From the NCBI GenBank assembly GCA_933207985.1, contig OW240913.1, positions 103,353,726 to 103,417,725 of the forward strand: a DNA stretch of 64,000 nt, given 5' to 3'. Origin of the DNA: Pelobates cultripes (taxonomy: Eukaryota > Chordata > Amphibia > Anura > Pelobatidae). A model generated the notes under the pieces. That model had not been told where the DNA came from and searched no databases. It worked only from the letters and a program-made list of their open reading frames with translations. Positions within the stretch are counted from its first letter, which is position 1, and the number at the start of each line of letters is the position of its first letter. Below are positions 22,968 to 45,948 of the stretch, in pieces. The position numbers and the translations under genes were made by a program.

Positions 22968-23545
22968 AATATAGTTACATAGTATATAGTTACATAGTTA
23001 TATAGGCTGAAAAGAGACTTGTGTCCATCAAGTTCAGCCTTCCTCACACTTGTTTTTTGCTGTTAATCCAAAAGAAGGCGCACCCCCCACCCCCCAGTTT
23101 GAAGCACTTACAATTTTGCCACAAACTAGGAAAATAATTCTTTCTTGACCCCAGAATGGCAGTCAGATTTATCCTTGGATCAAGAAGCTATTACCCTACA
23201 TTGAAAGATTATATCCTTGAATATTCTGTTTTTGCAAGTATGCATCTAGTAGCTGTTTAAACATCTGTATGGACTCTGATAAAACCACTTCTTCAGGCAG
23301 AGAATTCCACATCCTGATTGTTCTTACAGTAAAAAAAAAAACCTTTCCTTTGCCTTAGACAAAATCTTCTTTCTTCCAGTCTAAACGCATGGCCTCGTAT
23401 CCTATGTAAAGTCCGGTTTGTGAATAGATTTCCACACAATGGTTTGTATTGGCCCCGAATATATTTGTATAATGTTATCATATTACCTCTCAGGCAACAT
23501 GTTTCTAAACTAAAGAGGTTTAAATTTGTTAACCTTTCTTCATGG
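22968..23545 (-). mobile_element. CR1-like LINE 3' end
   Basis: On the - strand this reads as the C-terminal tail of a LINE polyprotein. The motif RGHAFRLEERRF and the block MWNSLPEEVV lie in frames separated by one shift, and they resemble the conserved region after the RT of CR1-type elements. The 3' end carries the short tandem tail ATAGTTACATAG (read on the + strand), as expected for CR1-type LINEs that end in microsatellite-like repeats rather than poly(A). It is 5'-truncated and inactive. The exact clade is uncertain. Confidence 0.6.
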
Positions 23546-23779
23546 CTGATATAGCTAAAGAGGAACTTCGGAGGTAAAGCATATTTTAATGTCTAACCGA
23601 AAATATGCCATTTTTGCTTTTTACTGTTTGTTTTGGATTTAAATAATTTGTAAGGGATGCCAGTTTGGCCAACAAAAAGCTAATTCAAATAGCCCATGAT
23701 TCCCTGTGCGTTGCCCACTAATCCTCGTGCGTCTGCAAGGAATGGTGGGAAGTTGATGCCTATAGGGTATAGTCTTCAG

Positions 23780-23925
23780 ATTCTAAACTTGTTTGGACAG
23801 GGACCGCTTTATCAAATGTACCAGCATGTCATATGTGTCTTGTTATAATGAAACGTTTGTCTTGTTTTCTGATGTACAGCGCTGTGGAACATGTTGGCAC
23901 TCTATAAATACTGGTAATTGTCTGG
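23780..23925 (+). repeat. Dispersed retroposon tail fragment
   Basis: Contains TACAGCGCTGTGGAACATGT followed by CTATAAATACTGG, the degenerate form of a terminal sequence also present at 40023-40200 (opposite strand) and 58533-58695. It is probably a SINE or LINE 3' end abundant in frogs. Confidence 0.5.
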
Positions 23926-24529
23926 TTGGAAATACATGAGCATGGCTTCCTATGATTATATGGCGAGCATTGTGGGGGGGCACAGTTAGTCTCTGACCCA
24001 TTGTGGGGGTCACTGATTGATTGTCTCAGATCCATTGTTGGGGATACGTGGGTCACTGGTTGTCTCTGACCGGTGTAGATTTCTGACTACAAAGTGTAGA
24101 GGTATGAACTGGAATCCCTCATCATTCAACCACTTATACTCCTGGCATAGTTTATGCTGCAGGGAGGTCCCCAGTTTCTCTGTCTGTACATTTCACTACA
24201 AATAAAGATATTTTGAGAACCCAGCAAAGTGCCCAGCCCCACTATGTGACATAATTCAAGCCATTAGTGTGATCTCCACGGGAGAGTCCACAGAGCCACT
24301 TTATGGCCGCCAGTGGCGGATCCAGAGCCTGATCTCGGGAGGGGCACTTGTAGATTATTTAAAGAAATAATCCAGACACAATAACTACTACAGCTCAGTG
24401 TAGTGGTTATGGTGTCAATAGTGCCGGGACCCCCTCCTAGAGTAAGTAGTCAAACCGTTTAAGAACAGTTTGACAATTTACCTGAGGTCTGCTGGGAAAT
24501 GGGGCGGTAGTAGGGCATAGGAGCAGTGG

Positions 24530-25180
24530 TGTGTGTGTGGTGCAATGTGTAAGGGGTGCAGTGTGTGTGTGTGTGTGAGGGGGACAGTGTGTGAGCAGTG
24601 TGTGTGTGTGTGAAGGTTGTAGTGTGTGAGTAGGGGGGGCAGTGTATGTCAGGGATGCAGTGTATGTGTGGGACAGTATGTGTGTGTAACAGTTGCAGTG
24701 TGTGTGTGAATGTGGGCAATGTGTGTGTATGGGGCGGCAGTGTATGGGGGCAGTGTGTGTGTATGCGGGGCAGTATGTGTGTATGAGGGCAGTATGTGTG
24801 TATAGAGGAGCAGATATCTGTGTGTGTATGGGGGCAGTATGTGTGTATGGGGGGCACCATGGGGGCAGTATGTGTGTATGGGGGCAACATGGGGGCGGTA
24901 TGTTGTGTATGGGGGGGCAGCATGGGGGGCAGTATGTTATGGGGCAGTATGTGTGTATGGGGGCAGTATATTGTGTGTATGGGGGAGACGTATGTGTATG
25001 GGGGCAGCATGGGGGGCAGTATGTGTGTATGGGGGGCAGTATGTGTGTATGGGGGGCAGTATGTGTATGGGGGGCAGTATGTGTGTATGGGGGGCAGTAT
25101 GTGTGTATGGGGGGGCTGTATGGGTGGGCAGCATGTGTATAGGGGGCAGTATGGGGGCTATGTGTGTGTATGTGTGTGTG
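24530..25180. repeat. G-rich minisatellite inside element A
   Basis: Tandem units of about 18-20 bp on the pattern GGGCAGTATGTGTGTATGGG. Repeated runs of four to seven G spaced by about 12 nt could form G-quadruplexes on the + strand. Long open frames on both strands are repeat artefacts. Confidence 0.9.
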
Positions 25181-25370
25181 TTAAGGGTAGGGGGGGGGGG
25201 CTTTTTTTTTTTAAATATATATCTTTATTTAATTTAAAAAAAACAAATATGTCCCCCCTCCCTTCTTACCTTTATTGAGGAGGAGGGGGGACATATTTTC
25301 ATCCCTGGTGGTCCCAGTGGTGATTCCCTGGTGGTCCCAGTGGTGATTCCCTGGTGGTCCCAGTGGTTAC

Positions 25371-25586
25371 AGTGAACTCTAGCCCGCGCTCCCGGGCTAG
25401 AGTTCACTCTCGCGAGATTTGGAGCGTTGGCAACTCTCCAAATCTCGCGAGAGGAGAACCCGGAGGAGCTGCAGACTGAGCTCCCGGGTCCTCCCTCTCA
25501 CTCCCTCCCTCCCCTGCCGGCTGTCAGCAATGTGCCTGCGGACCGGGGAGGGAGATCTCAGATCTCCCCTCCGGTCCGCAGGCACA
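25371..25586. repeat. Triple hairpin block in element A
   Basis: Three consecutive strong inverted repeats: 25371-25408 (GTGAACTCTAGCCCG arms), 25407-25453 (CTCGCGAGATTTGGAG arms) and 25530-25586 (GTGCCTGCGGACCGG arms). The same three occur in order in the copy at 56940-57855 and, more diverged, before the first gap. Confidence 0.85.
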
Positions 25587-25842
25587 TTGCAGGGCTAGCA
25601 CCTGCATGTCCTGGCAGGGGAGAGGGAGACCGGCGGATTTCTGGGGGGGGGCAATTGCCCCGTTGCCCCCCCCCTGGATCCGCCAGTGCTTCCAGTAGAG
25701 ATCGGGCTGTGGGTGGTCTGAGGCTATTATTTGGTCTTACACTGCTCAAAAATGGTTGAACACTGTAGTAACTATAAATAATTCAATTAGATGAAATGAC
25801 AGTAACAGGAACCTCTTTTGGCGTGTCTCAGAAAAAGACACA

Positions 25843-26415
25843 TTAAGGGGACACTATAATCACCAGAACAACTACAGCTTAATATGGTTGTTATGGTGAG
25901 TATAATCAGTCCCTGCAGGCTTTTTGCTGTAAACAGTGTCTTTTCAGAAAAAAGACAGTGTTTACATTACAGCCTAGGGACACCTCCAGTGGGCACTACT
26001 CAGATGGCCACTAGAGGTGCTTCCTGGGGCAGTGCTGCACTTTGTGCAATACTGCCATTCAGTGTCTCCACCCTCTGCATGGAGACACTGAACTTTGCTC
26101 AAAGTGATATATTAATTCAATGCATCTCTATGAGGAGATGCTAAACTGGCCATGGCAGAGCTTGGCTCTTCCCCTGGCTCCTTAGCTGAGATAATTAGAA
26201 ATGACGATCTCAGCCAATCAAATGCATTATAATTGCCTGATATCATCAATTCTGGTAATGTCAGCCAAGGAGGTGGATCGGGGGCAAAGCTATCACCGGT
26301 GGACCCGGTGCGTTTTCTAGTTATTTAAGGGGGGCAAAGGGCACAAGCATGGTTTTTTAACACAATAGGGTCAGGAATACACATTTTTGTTTCTGACCAT
26401 ATAGTGTTCCTTTAA
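25843..26415. mobile_element. TTAA MITE
   Basis: Bounded by TTAA, starting GGGGACACTATAATCACC and ending CATATAGTGTTCC. The left end contains an internal inverted repeat around ACAACTACAGCTTAATATGG. A T2/Kolobok-like non-coding element of 573 bp. Confidence 0.75.
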
Positions 26416-36411
<9,996 letters not shown>

Positions 36412-36689
36412 ACTGGAGATTGGAGGAAGAGTCTATCTCGGAATTAAAAAATTTATATAATTGTTTGTTTGGTATATAGGGGATACTTTAAATGAGATTG
36501 CCACATTGGATATCTATTACAATTTGTCCCACTTTATCCCAGGTAGAAAAGAACACACACACACATACACATACACACACACACACACTCATTCACACAC
36601 TCACTCTAACACTTAGCTAAACTATTTTATATATATTACCAACTGAATACTCATAATACAAACTTGTGGAACAAAACAAAAACATTCTA

Positions 36690-37556
36690 TTTTAGTGATA
36701 AACATCATCTACTAAAATAAATGAGAAGCTTCCTCTTTGAACCTCTAATGATTGCTGGAGATGCGACACAAAGGATGCAAATTTTATGCACATTTGGTGG
36801 AATTGCAACCCACTCCAGCTTTTTGGCAAATGATTTGGAGAAGAACAAAGATACTTCTGTGGAATTAATTAAACTTCAAACTAGAATTTATTATGTTACA
36901 CCTGAATTTAAATGAGATAAAGTCAATTGAAAAGGAATTTTCAATATATATTTTTATTGCATCTAAATATTTGAATATATATAAAATGATGGCTGTACCT
37001 CACTGGTCTCACTGTTAGGAACCAGACACTACACCAGTTAATAGGAGAACGTGGTATTCAACAAAAAATTAGAGATAAATGGCACTGTGAATGACTAAAA
37101 TCCTACAGCATGAATAAAGGTTTTAAGAAGTAAAGATTCAGGTAAACACACTATTAACTAAGATAGGGCTGTCCAACCACAGGTAGTCCGAGGGCCGAAT
37201 TAAAAAAAAAAACAGATCTGAGGTCTGCATGGAAAGTTATGGATTTATTACAAAACTTTTGCCTAGAAATTTTTTGAGAGCCCTGAGCAGCCATGTTTTT
37301 GACAACCCTAAACTAAAATTAAGGTTTGGCATGGTATGATATCAGGCTCCTCCCCCCATTCAAGCACTCTGTCTTAGATACATCCTTCTGTCAAAATGTT
37401 ATTTTGTTTTTATGTCGTGGATAACTACGTTTTGTAAGGAATTGTAACTACATTAATGGAAAAAAATATTTTTAAGCAATGTCTTGTGCAATTTTATGTA
37501 ATTTGTTTAATTTTTTTATATTTAAAATCAATAAAAAGAAAATAATTTTAAAAAAT
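36690..37556 (+). mobile_element. L1/Tx1-like LINE 3' fragment
   Basis: Near 36755-36840 the + strand reads the end of a LINE ORF2, with the zinc-knuckle-like pattern NDCWRCDTKDANFMHIWWNC typical of L1-type C-termini. The sequence ends around 37530-37556 with AATAAAAAG and an A-rich tail. It is 5'-truncated with frame shifts. It lies directly downstream of the TMEM212 stop codon and may form part of its 3' untranslated region. Confidence 0.65.
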
Positions 37557-38330
37557 GGTAATCTTCCTCTTTGACAAGATAATGAGGTATTTCACATTGC
37601 TATACGAGTGGAAGTAGTGATTTAAACATGGACAATGTGTAGACCGAGCCCTACAGCAGGGTATATGTCTGGGCACAACTGGCACATCCATTGTGCAATC
37701 CTACACTTGTGCCGTTAGTCTACACTAGAACTGAATCATTACATTGACTTGGAATGAGAGGACTGAGCTCCCACATGCCATACTCCCACATACTAGATAA
37801 CATGATCTACCTATTTGAACCCATGTTTAATCCTTTTAATCTTTAATCCTGGATGGAATGCAAGGGTCAGTGGCTGGAATCCACCAGCAATCGAGGACCC
37901 AAATCATATTAATGCAATGCCTCCCCTCCACCTCCCCAAAACTTTTTTTGTTTCATATGAAGTTGTTTGAATTTTTTTTTCCTGTAAGGATTTAAGATAT
38001 TGATTGTTTTTTATGTGATTTTTTATTTTTTTTATATTTTCATTTAAAAATTGTTTGGAATATGAATCATATGATGAAAATTAAATAAAAATAAAACTTA
38101 AAAATTAGCAGATGGGCAATGCTTTGGAAAATTCACTAAAAGCAATATTTGAATTTCTGTAGATGACAAAAAATATTGTATGTAATTTATAAAATAAAAT
38201 AAAATCAGAATGTATATTCAAGCAAAGTGTTTAAAAAGAATGTAAGACATTAGGTAAGTGGCTGTGGGCATTGCACATGTAGTAATGCATCTGGGAAAGA
38301 ACAATGGTCACATGAAATATCCACTGAGAG
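37557..38330. other. Unassigned, possible second LINE tail
   Basis: No gene. The end of this stretch (about 37920-38105) is T-rich and finishes with AAATAAAAATAAAACTT, which could be another LINE 3' end, but no coding remnant supports it. Confidence 0.35.
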
Positions 38331-39330
38331 CAAGGGCGTACCTAGAGCATTTGGCACCTGGGGCAGATCCTGTGATTGACACCCCCTCACTTAAAAGACA
38401 CCCCCCTTAAAATGTAAAAAGACATCACAATTGTTTTTTGTATTTTTTCAAGAATTTATAATATACATAAATCATTTTCCTTCATGTATTTTGATATTAA
38501 TATTTATATCAAAATACATTAAGAATGGTAATATAATAAATATATATAAACCCTTTATTTATTTGGTTCTAATTAAGACTGATACCTCCCTAGGGACAAA
38601 CACCTTCCCGCCTCTACAAACCCCTGCCCCCTTTACAAGCCCCTGCCTCCTCTCTAAAAACCCCTGCCCCCCCACTCTTTACAATCCCTTGGTTGCCTCA
38701 CAAAACCCCTATGCAGCCCCCATAATTCCCTGCTCCACCCACAAAACCCCTGCCACCCCATACAAATCCCTGTCCCCCCAAAAAACCCTGCCCCCCTCTA
38801 CAAACCTCTGCCACTCCCCACAAAACCCCTGCCACCCCATACAAATCCCTGCACCCCCACAAAACCCTGCCCCCTCTACAAATCTCTGCCACTCCCCCAC
38901 AAAACCCCTGCCACCCCATACAAATCCCTGCACCCCACAAAACCCTGCCCCCTCTACAAAACCCGTGCCACCCCTACAAACCCTGCTCCCCCCCACAAAC
39001 CCCTTGTCAAGCCCCTACAAATCCCTGGTCCCCCACATAATGCCTGTCCAGCCCGTAAACACAGTTCCCTCCCACAAACCCCCTGTCCAGTCCTTACAAA
39101 TCCCTGCTTTTCCCACATACAGACCCTAAAAAGGCACTGTCTCTGCCTTTGTGTAACGTGCAATGTCTAAGGCTCAGGGCAAAGCACTGTGAGTGTGAAG
39201 GCAGACCATGACGCAGTGTTGCGCGGCTCCGCTCTTCTCCTCCTTCACATGAATATGTTGTGATACTCAACTGCAGCTGAACGACTTCCCCCCTAGAGAG
39301 TGGCACACTGGGCGGACCGCCTCCCTCCCC
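38331..39330. mobile_element. hAT-like fragment with C-rich minisatellite
   Basis: Begins CAAGGGCGTACCTAGAGC, close to a common hAT terminus. It encloses a C-rich tandem array. No matching 3' terminus was found, so the right limit is approximate. Confidence 0.4.
38630..39115. repeat. C-rich minisatellite
   Basis: Tandem degenerate units of about 30 bp on the pattern ACAAAACCCCTGCCACCCC plus TACAAATCCCTG. The 232-codon Pro-rich frame over it is a repeat artefact. The complementary strand is G-rich. Confidence 0.9.
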
Positions 39331-41794
39331 CCAGCCCCACAGTTAATCTGTTGTCTTTTGATAGGAACCTGATGAAATTGGACTTTTCAGCTGTGCGCAG
39401 TCTTTGTAGTTATTACTAGAGAGCACCAACACAGGATAAGATAACACTATCTGTTATAAATCACTGATAAAGTCTCATCTTGCATATCATATCTAGCTGG
39501 CTCTGTTTCAAGGAGTTGGCCAGGAGTCATACGCAGATAGTCTCTGTACAGAAATAGAGCTAGATCATGATGTAAAAGCATACGTGACCTGACAAGCTGT
39601 AATACATAACACAGTATGCTGATATCTGATAATATACTGCTCTGGAACAGCATAAACTGAATGCACACTGGAACATTGCAGGTGGAACACATCAGAATAG
39701 TAGGCGAAAATACACAGATGTGGTAAACGTCAGATTAGTACTAGGCTAGAATAAGTGGAAAGTAGATTTGTGCACAAAGCCTGTCTCCCTGCGATGAATG
39801 AATCAAGTTTTTCTTAATCTATTCCTGATGAATCAATCCATCTGGGATTACGTAATGGTGCGATTGGTTTGGACATAGATTAACAGGATTTTGATTCCTT
39901 CGTCGCAGGGGGAAAGGATTTGTGTAAAAGTCTGACGAATAGTACTTGATTGAATGAACGCCCAAACCCAGATCACCAAAGTGTTTATTTCAAATATGAC
40001 AATTGAGTTAGAGTTGAAATATATATATATATATTATTATTATTGGTATTTATATAGCGACAACATATTCCGTACTGCTTTTACTATACAGGGAGAAATT
40101 AAAAATAATTGAGACAATTACAAATATGTTACAAGAACAACAGGTTGATGAGCACCATGCTCAATAGAGATTACAATCTAGAGATGAACTGAGAATAGAG
40201 AATGCACACATAAGTTTGCAATTAGCTAATGTGTATTTATTTGGCGTTATGTTTACCTTAAAGGGATATACATTCATCTTGGGAATTGGGTAATTCTTCA
40301 GATGAATACCAGCATGTAGCTACTGTAATGCTGTACAGAATGAATTTGCAAGTTTTAATGATCTTCAAAACACAAGGTAGGTATTAGAGTGTTTTGGGTA
40401 TTATCTTTCAGTTAGTTCTGGCAGAACACAAATACTGACTGTATAAGTAAGCAGGCTACACTTGAGGCTTATTGGAAAACACAATCCAGGTAAAGAAACT
40501 CTTTTTAGTTGCTGTAAAATCCCAGGAGCATAGCGCTCTGGGATTTCAATGTACAGAAAATTCAAAGCGGAGGTCTTTTCAAATGATTAATAAACCAATA
40601 GCATATGGACAAAGTGTTATTTCAAAGGTAAAACATACAGAATTGAACACAGTCCCTCAAAAAGATGTTCCAAATATAACAAACAACAGATGGGATAGCT
40701 GGTGGTACTTAGTGGGATTTCTCTGCTAGCAGTAAGTACATTGAGCACACATAGATACTAGATTAGACTTGGGCAGCAATGGAGTTTAGGTAAAGTTGGT
40801 TCTGTAAGCACGCACCATGGACTGGAAGCATTCATTAAAGCAGGGTAGAGTCATTACTGTGTAACCATAAATCAGAAATTAAGTTCCATGAATAGATAGA
40901 GGTGAAAACCAATTCCAAGGCAATTACCGCAGCTGAACGACACCCCCTCTCCCCACCCCCCAAGCGAGTGGCACACTCTTTGATGAGACATGGCATTTCT
41001 TTGATGAGACATCCTCACCAGAAGTGATCCATGAAGACAATGGTGGTACATAGAATCAATGGTTCCCTCCCCATGTGAATCAATTCAGCCACATGACTTT
41101 ACCCATAGGATTGAAACAGCACATTTGTGTGCACTGGTTCATGCAAAGTTAATAGAACAGGAAAGGTTTTAGAGACAGTAGATATACAAGATAGAAATCA
41201 ATGGTTGATGCTAGTTATGAGTATCTTCATGATATACTGAAATTTATCATATGGATAATACACATTTAAAGGCATATGATTATCACATACAATTGGAGAT
41301 GATAACAATACCTAGAATTTGGGAGCCAGGACCAAGTGTTACAATTCATGCAATATTCTCATTTACTATTTGAGTACCCGAGATACTATGTTGGGTACAC
41401 CTCTACAGCAACAATGTATTAATCTACACACACTTAGTTATCTATACTCAAACACACACTATAAGCCATTCTCTCTCATGCACACCTAATTGGCCACATA
41501 CCTATACAAATAACTAGCTACCTATACATACATTCATACACAAATCTTTATAGCCAATAATAATTATATGCACACTCATATTTGGGAAATCATTCATTGC
41601 CATATTAAAGCATTCACTATATGGGTAAAAGGATGTAGAGACTCTACTAATTATTGTGTTCAGATGCTTCACCAATTGCCAACAGGTGCAAATAATAGTG
41701 GAATCTCCATAAGCAAACATTGGTAGTAAAATTGGTCATATGGAAGAGCTCAGTAAGGTGCCACCTTTGTCATACGTCAGGTTATGACATTTGT
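39331..41794. other. Unassigned region with one retroposon tail
   Basis: No gene found. Apart from the repeat at 40023-40200, a short sequence containing GCAGCTGAACGAC and GAGTGGCACACT occurs both at about 39272 and about 40929, suggesting a repeated element of unknown type. Confidence 0.4.
40023..40200 (-). repeat. Dispersed retroposon tail
   Basis: Begins with a (ATT)n run, then TATTTATATAGCGACAACAT and a segment ending in AGATTACAATCTAGAG. It is the reverse orientation of the repeat at 58533-58695. Confidence 0.6.
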
Positions 41795-43245
41795 GATATT
41801 GAAAAAACCAAAGCACACCAAATTAATCTTGCACATAAAAAAGATTTTATTAGGTAGAAATTTGATAAAAATAGTACAATTAAAGTGCAAACAGTATATA
41901 AGGCATGCAAATAAAGAGTAACATATCTAGGTCTGTTTTACAAGTAGGATGACTTCCGGGTTCCTAAGAGACGTCATCGCATATGCGTAACATCTGATGT
42001 TATCAACGCACGACGTCATCACGCGTGTGACGTTTCAGACATAAATTGTGCGTATAGGACGCGTTGCTATTGGCAACCGGGTGACTGAACTGATCAGCAG
42101 GGGCAACCACAATGTGTTATAGAAAACTAGAAGCAGCAATAAAATGAAGTTTCTCTTATTTTTTAAAGGAGGCACAATGCACACCATATACAGTACTTTG
42201 GTGTGAAAATAAGATTTGCAAAAGTCCTAGTGGATACATAACCCTTCCGTTAGTGCATTTAATCATAGTACATAGATACTCAAAACTGAAATATCATTAT
42301 TTTTACATATGTACAGTTCAGATTTAGTCATACCACTACACATTATCCTATGATAAGCATTACCCAGCATATATAATAAAAGTTATTTTAAACAAAAGAT
42401 CATCAAGTGAAAAAATACATACAGATATTCATATCAAAAACAGACGCAGACATATTGCATACTTGATATACATGTATAGTAAAATATGTAAATACATATA
42501 TATTACATATATGGGGCCCCATATAAACCATTAAAAATAAAAAAAGACAAATAAAATAAATGAATAGACAAATAATATAAAATAGAAAAGAAAAGATAGG
42601 AAAAAGGAAAAAATAAATAAAAAATATAATGCCCCAGAGTTCATAGGTGTGAGTACCTGCATATTCCGAAGTCCTGGATCTGAAAATATAAACAGGACAA
42701 GAAAATCCACAGCTTGGTCCATATAGGTCAATGAATAACCTAAATGTAAAAAAAATAAAATAGGCAAAATCAATACAAAAATCTTTGTTTGGTAACACAC
42801 ACACAGACATTATGTATATGTATATCTGCATGTCGAAGATTTCCTTGTGATGTATCCATAATGATCTCTTAAGATAGAGTTCCAGACAGAGGTTGAACTC
42901 GATATCTAGTAGTATCCCTAATACTTCCATATCTTCAAAATATTAACACCCTTAGTGTAAGAAGAACTAAAAAATAATAAGAACAAAACAAGTAGACATT
43001 AGTACATGGTCATTGGATAAGTGGTTCATCTTATCTACAGCATGAAAAATCCCGTTCCTCATTCATAGTATAGAAGGTATTTAACCTATTTATCCAATAT
43101 AATTTTCTTTGACTTAGGATCTTCACCTCTAGGTGGCATTTTAACCTGTTTGATGGCTAAAAATTGCAGATGTGAGACCTGATGTCCCATTTCATTGAAA
43201 TGTCTGGCTGCTGATGACATTTTAGAAAATTTGGAGACCTTTTAA
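41795..43245 (-). mobile_element. Penelope-like element, 3' part
   Basis: On the - strand, 43070-43240 encodes the C-terminal end of a Penelope-like protein. After HFNEMGHQVSHLQFLAIKQV come a PPRGED block and, one frame over, WINRLNTFYTMNEERDF, matching the usual WI-L-T--P-GLNE-DF ending after the GIY-YIG nuclease. Downstream untranslated sequence runs to an AATAAAATC near 41850. The RT is missing, so the copy is 5'-truncated and inactive. Element limits are approximate. Confidence 0.6.
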
Positions 43246-43518
43246 TGTTCCAGCATGACTGTAGCCATTGCACAAAATGAGGTTTGTAAAGACATGGTTT
43301 TACAAGTATAATGTGGAGTTATTCAAGTGGCCTGCACAGAGCATTGACCTTGTCCAACATTAGTGACTGACTTTACAAATGTTTATTGGCTAAAATATCA
43401 CTAATTATTACAAACAGAATCCAAAGTCTTGTGAAAAGCTTTAGAAGAGTAGCGGCTATTTTAGCAACAAAAAGTTTGTGGGGGAGATTAACTTCAAATC
43501 AGGGCAGACATCAGGACG

Positions 43519-44077
43519 TGACAACCGTGACGGAGGTTATGGGTCTGGCTGCCCTCGGTGTAGCGTATAACCCAACACGCAGAGTGAAATCCCACCGGGG
43601 AATAAATGGAGACAGATAGAAAGTCCGTAAACTGGTCCTTAGAATGGAGGGATAAAGAATAATTAAAGGAAAGTCAGAAAGAGCCGCGGTCAAGGGAAGC
43701 CAGAAATACACTAAATCAAGAGACAAAAGCCGAGTCAGGGGAGCCAGAAAACAGAGTAGTCAAGAGCGAGCCGGGTCAATACCAATGAATACCAAAACGG
43801 ACAAAAGAATGGGCTATAGGGACACTAGTAACACTAGGAACCACAACAGGGCACTGTGCCTTGGGCAAACTGAATTTTTATATGTATAGGAGTGTGAGTG
43901 TCCTGAGCTCTATTGGTTAGAGCTCCTGTGATGTCATGATGCCGGCATGCATGCACCGCATCATAAAAAGGGGCGGTCGCACAGCTGCTGGTGTACCAGA
44001 GGCTGAATGGAGCCACTGACAGCGTGGGAGCGGCGCCAGATCGGCGGATTGCCAGGGTAAGTACAGGAGATCTTACA
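43519..44077 (-). repeat. 3' LTR of the Sushi-like gypsy element
   Basis: The - strand start TGTAAGATCTCC directly follows a purine tract (44078-44093, AAAAGGGGGGGTCAA). A TATAAAAATTC lies at 43872-43882. The left limit is placed at a TG/CA-compatible position and is approximate. No partner LTR exists at the right side because the element is truncated there. Confidence 0.6.
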
Positions 44078-44267
44078 TTGACCCCCCCTTTTAGAACCAC
44101 CCACCGGGCGGGAACCACTAGGGTGATCAGGAAAGCAAGAGTGAAAGGCCCGGAGCAGACGGGGAGCATGGACGTCACACGTCCATGCTCCACTCAAGAT
44201 CTGTCCACAGGACCATAACCCTTCCAGTGGATCAAGTACTGAAGAACACCTCTTGAGAACCGGGAGT

Positions 44268-45948
44268 TCATGATAGACTGTACCTCATATTCCTCCTGAC
44301 CATCCACTTCAACAGGTGAAGTAAAGAAGACTTATGACAAAGTTTAATACCAAGTTGAGCAGTGAATGCACTCCAGAATCGTGAAATGAACTGTGGGCCA
44401 CTATCGCATACTTTTTCTTCTGGTATGCCATGCAAGCAGAAAACCTCCCTGGCGAATATATCTGCTAGTTCCAAAGATGAAGGTAGCTTATGCAAGGGAA
44501 CGAAGAGGACCACTTAAGAAAACCTGTCAGTGACAGTTAAAATAATGGTATGACCTTCTGATTTAGGCAAATCCACTATGAAGTCAATGGATATACTGGA
44601 CCAGGTTTTGGTGGATATAGATAAAGGCTGCAACAGACTGCATGGTAGTACATGAGGTGTCTTAGATTGTGCACATGCAGTGCATGTCTGTACATATTCT
44701 TTGATATTCTGTCTTAAAGAAGGCCACCAAAAGTATGAAGCAAGGAGCAAACAGGTCTTTTTATTCCAGGATTATTCCATTATTATCATGGCATAATGCG
44801 AGTACATCCTTACGAAAGGATATAGGAACACACAATCTATTCCGAGGAGTCTGACCAGGTGCCTCATTTTGCATACCCTTCAGAGATTTCATGAGTACTG
44901 ACTCTGTGTTAAGTTGGGTAACAGCGATTATCTTAGCTTTGGGGATGATTGATTCTATGTCACCAATGGTAGGAGCATTGGGTTCGAATTGTTAGGATAA
45001 AGCATCTGCTTTAGTGTTGTTAGTACCAGGCCTATGTGTGAGAATGAAACTGAATCAAGAGAAAAACAAAGACCAACGGACTTGTCTGGCTGTTAATCTT
45101 TTGGCATCACTCATATAGGAAAGGTTCTTGTGATCTGTTAAGATTGTTACAGCAATGGTTGTGCCCTCGAGCAGATGACGCCATTCCTTAAGAGCCAATA
45201 CAACAGCTAGCAGTTCTCTATCCCCTATCGAATAGTTTTTCTCAGCTTTGGACAGTTTTCTGGAAAAGAACCCACAAGGATGAAGTGGTTGGTCAGGGGA
45301 CAGACATTGTGATAGTATTGCTCCAACAACTGTATCAAATGCGTCTACCTCCAAAAGGAAAGCAAGGGACGGATCTAGATGTACTTGAATAGGTGCTGAA
45401 GCAAAGGCTGCCTTTAGAGTATCAAAGGCAGTCAGGGCTTCATGAGTCCATTCCTGATAGATCCTCCCTTTTTTCGTCATGTTAGTGATAGGTGCATGGA
45501 TGAAGATCCTTTAATGAACCTTCTGTAATAGTTGGAAAAGCCGGTAAAGTTTGAATAACCCAGTAGGTATGGGCCAATTAAGTATGGCATCCAACTTCTT
45601 AGGATCCATTTCAAAACCAGACTCAGTGATCACATACCCCAGGATGTTCACCTTTTGCTGGTTAAATAGGCATTTCTCTAGTTTGCAATACAGACCGTTA
45701 CTCAACAACTTATACAACACTTTTTTCACGTGCATGTAATGGGTCTCCATGTTAGGAGAATATATCAGTATATAGTCAAGATAGACGATAACTAATTCCT
45801 GTAAGTATTCTCCTAAAACTTTGTTGTTTATTAGGTCTTGGAAGACAGCTGGGGCATTACAAAGTCCAAAAGACACGACAGTATACTCATAATGCCCATA
45901 TCTTGTGTTAAAAACCATCTTCCATTCATCCCCTTCTTTGATCCTCAC
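44268..45948 (-). pseudogene. Sushi-like gypsy pol, degenerate
   Basis: Fragments appear in the standard order on the - strand: RT (45511-45948), RNase H (45055-45480), integrase zinc finger and core (44514-44750), and integrase continuation (44268-44513). The RT active site reads VYLDYILIYS, so the second Asp of YLDD is replaced by Tyr. RNase H keeps LEVDAFDTVVGAIL. RT sequence upstream (to about 46130) is present but broken, and protease sequence is joined to it by an internal deletion. Stops and frame shifts make it inactive. Confidence 0.85.

Larger units (their letters stand above)
24311..25688 (+). mobile_element. hAT-like non-autonomous element A
   Basis: Terminal inverted repeats CAGTGGCGGATCCAG and its complement delimit 1378 bp. 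The same element occurs at 56940-57855, where an 8-bp target duplication supports hAT. Here the flanking 8-mers do not match. In order it has a conserved 5' part, a G-rich minisatellite, an AT-rich hinge, three 23-bp tandem units (about 25304-25372), and three adjacent hairpins. It encodes no protein and would depend on a transposase in trans. Confidence 0.8.

Noticed and set aside
24530..25180. Possible CRISPR-like array of short repeats
   Set aside because: Units are contiguous and degenerate without unique spacers, in a eukaryotic context; it is a minisatellite.
24459..25278. Long Gly/Cys/Val-rich and His/Pro-rich frames on both strands
   Set aside because: Frames in several phases arise from the G-rich minisatellite in a hAT-like element.
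38431..39129. 232-codon Pro-rich frame
   Set aside because: It reads through a C-rich minisatellite; the composition is purely repetitive.
42403..42930. 175-codon Phe/Ile-rich frame on the - strand, like a membrane protein
   Set aside because: It lies in the AT-rich untranslated part of a Penelope-like element; the hydrophobicity reflects T-rich codons.
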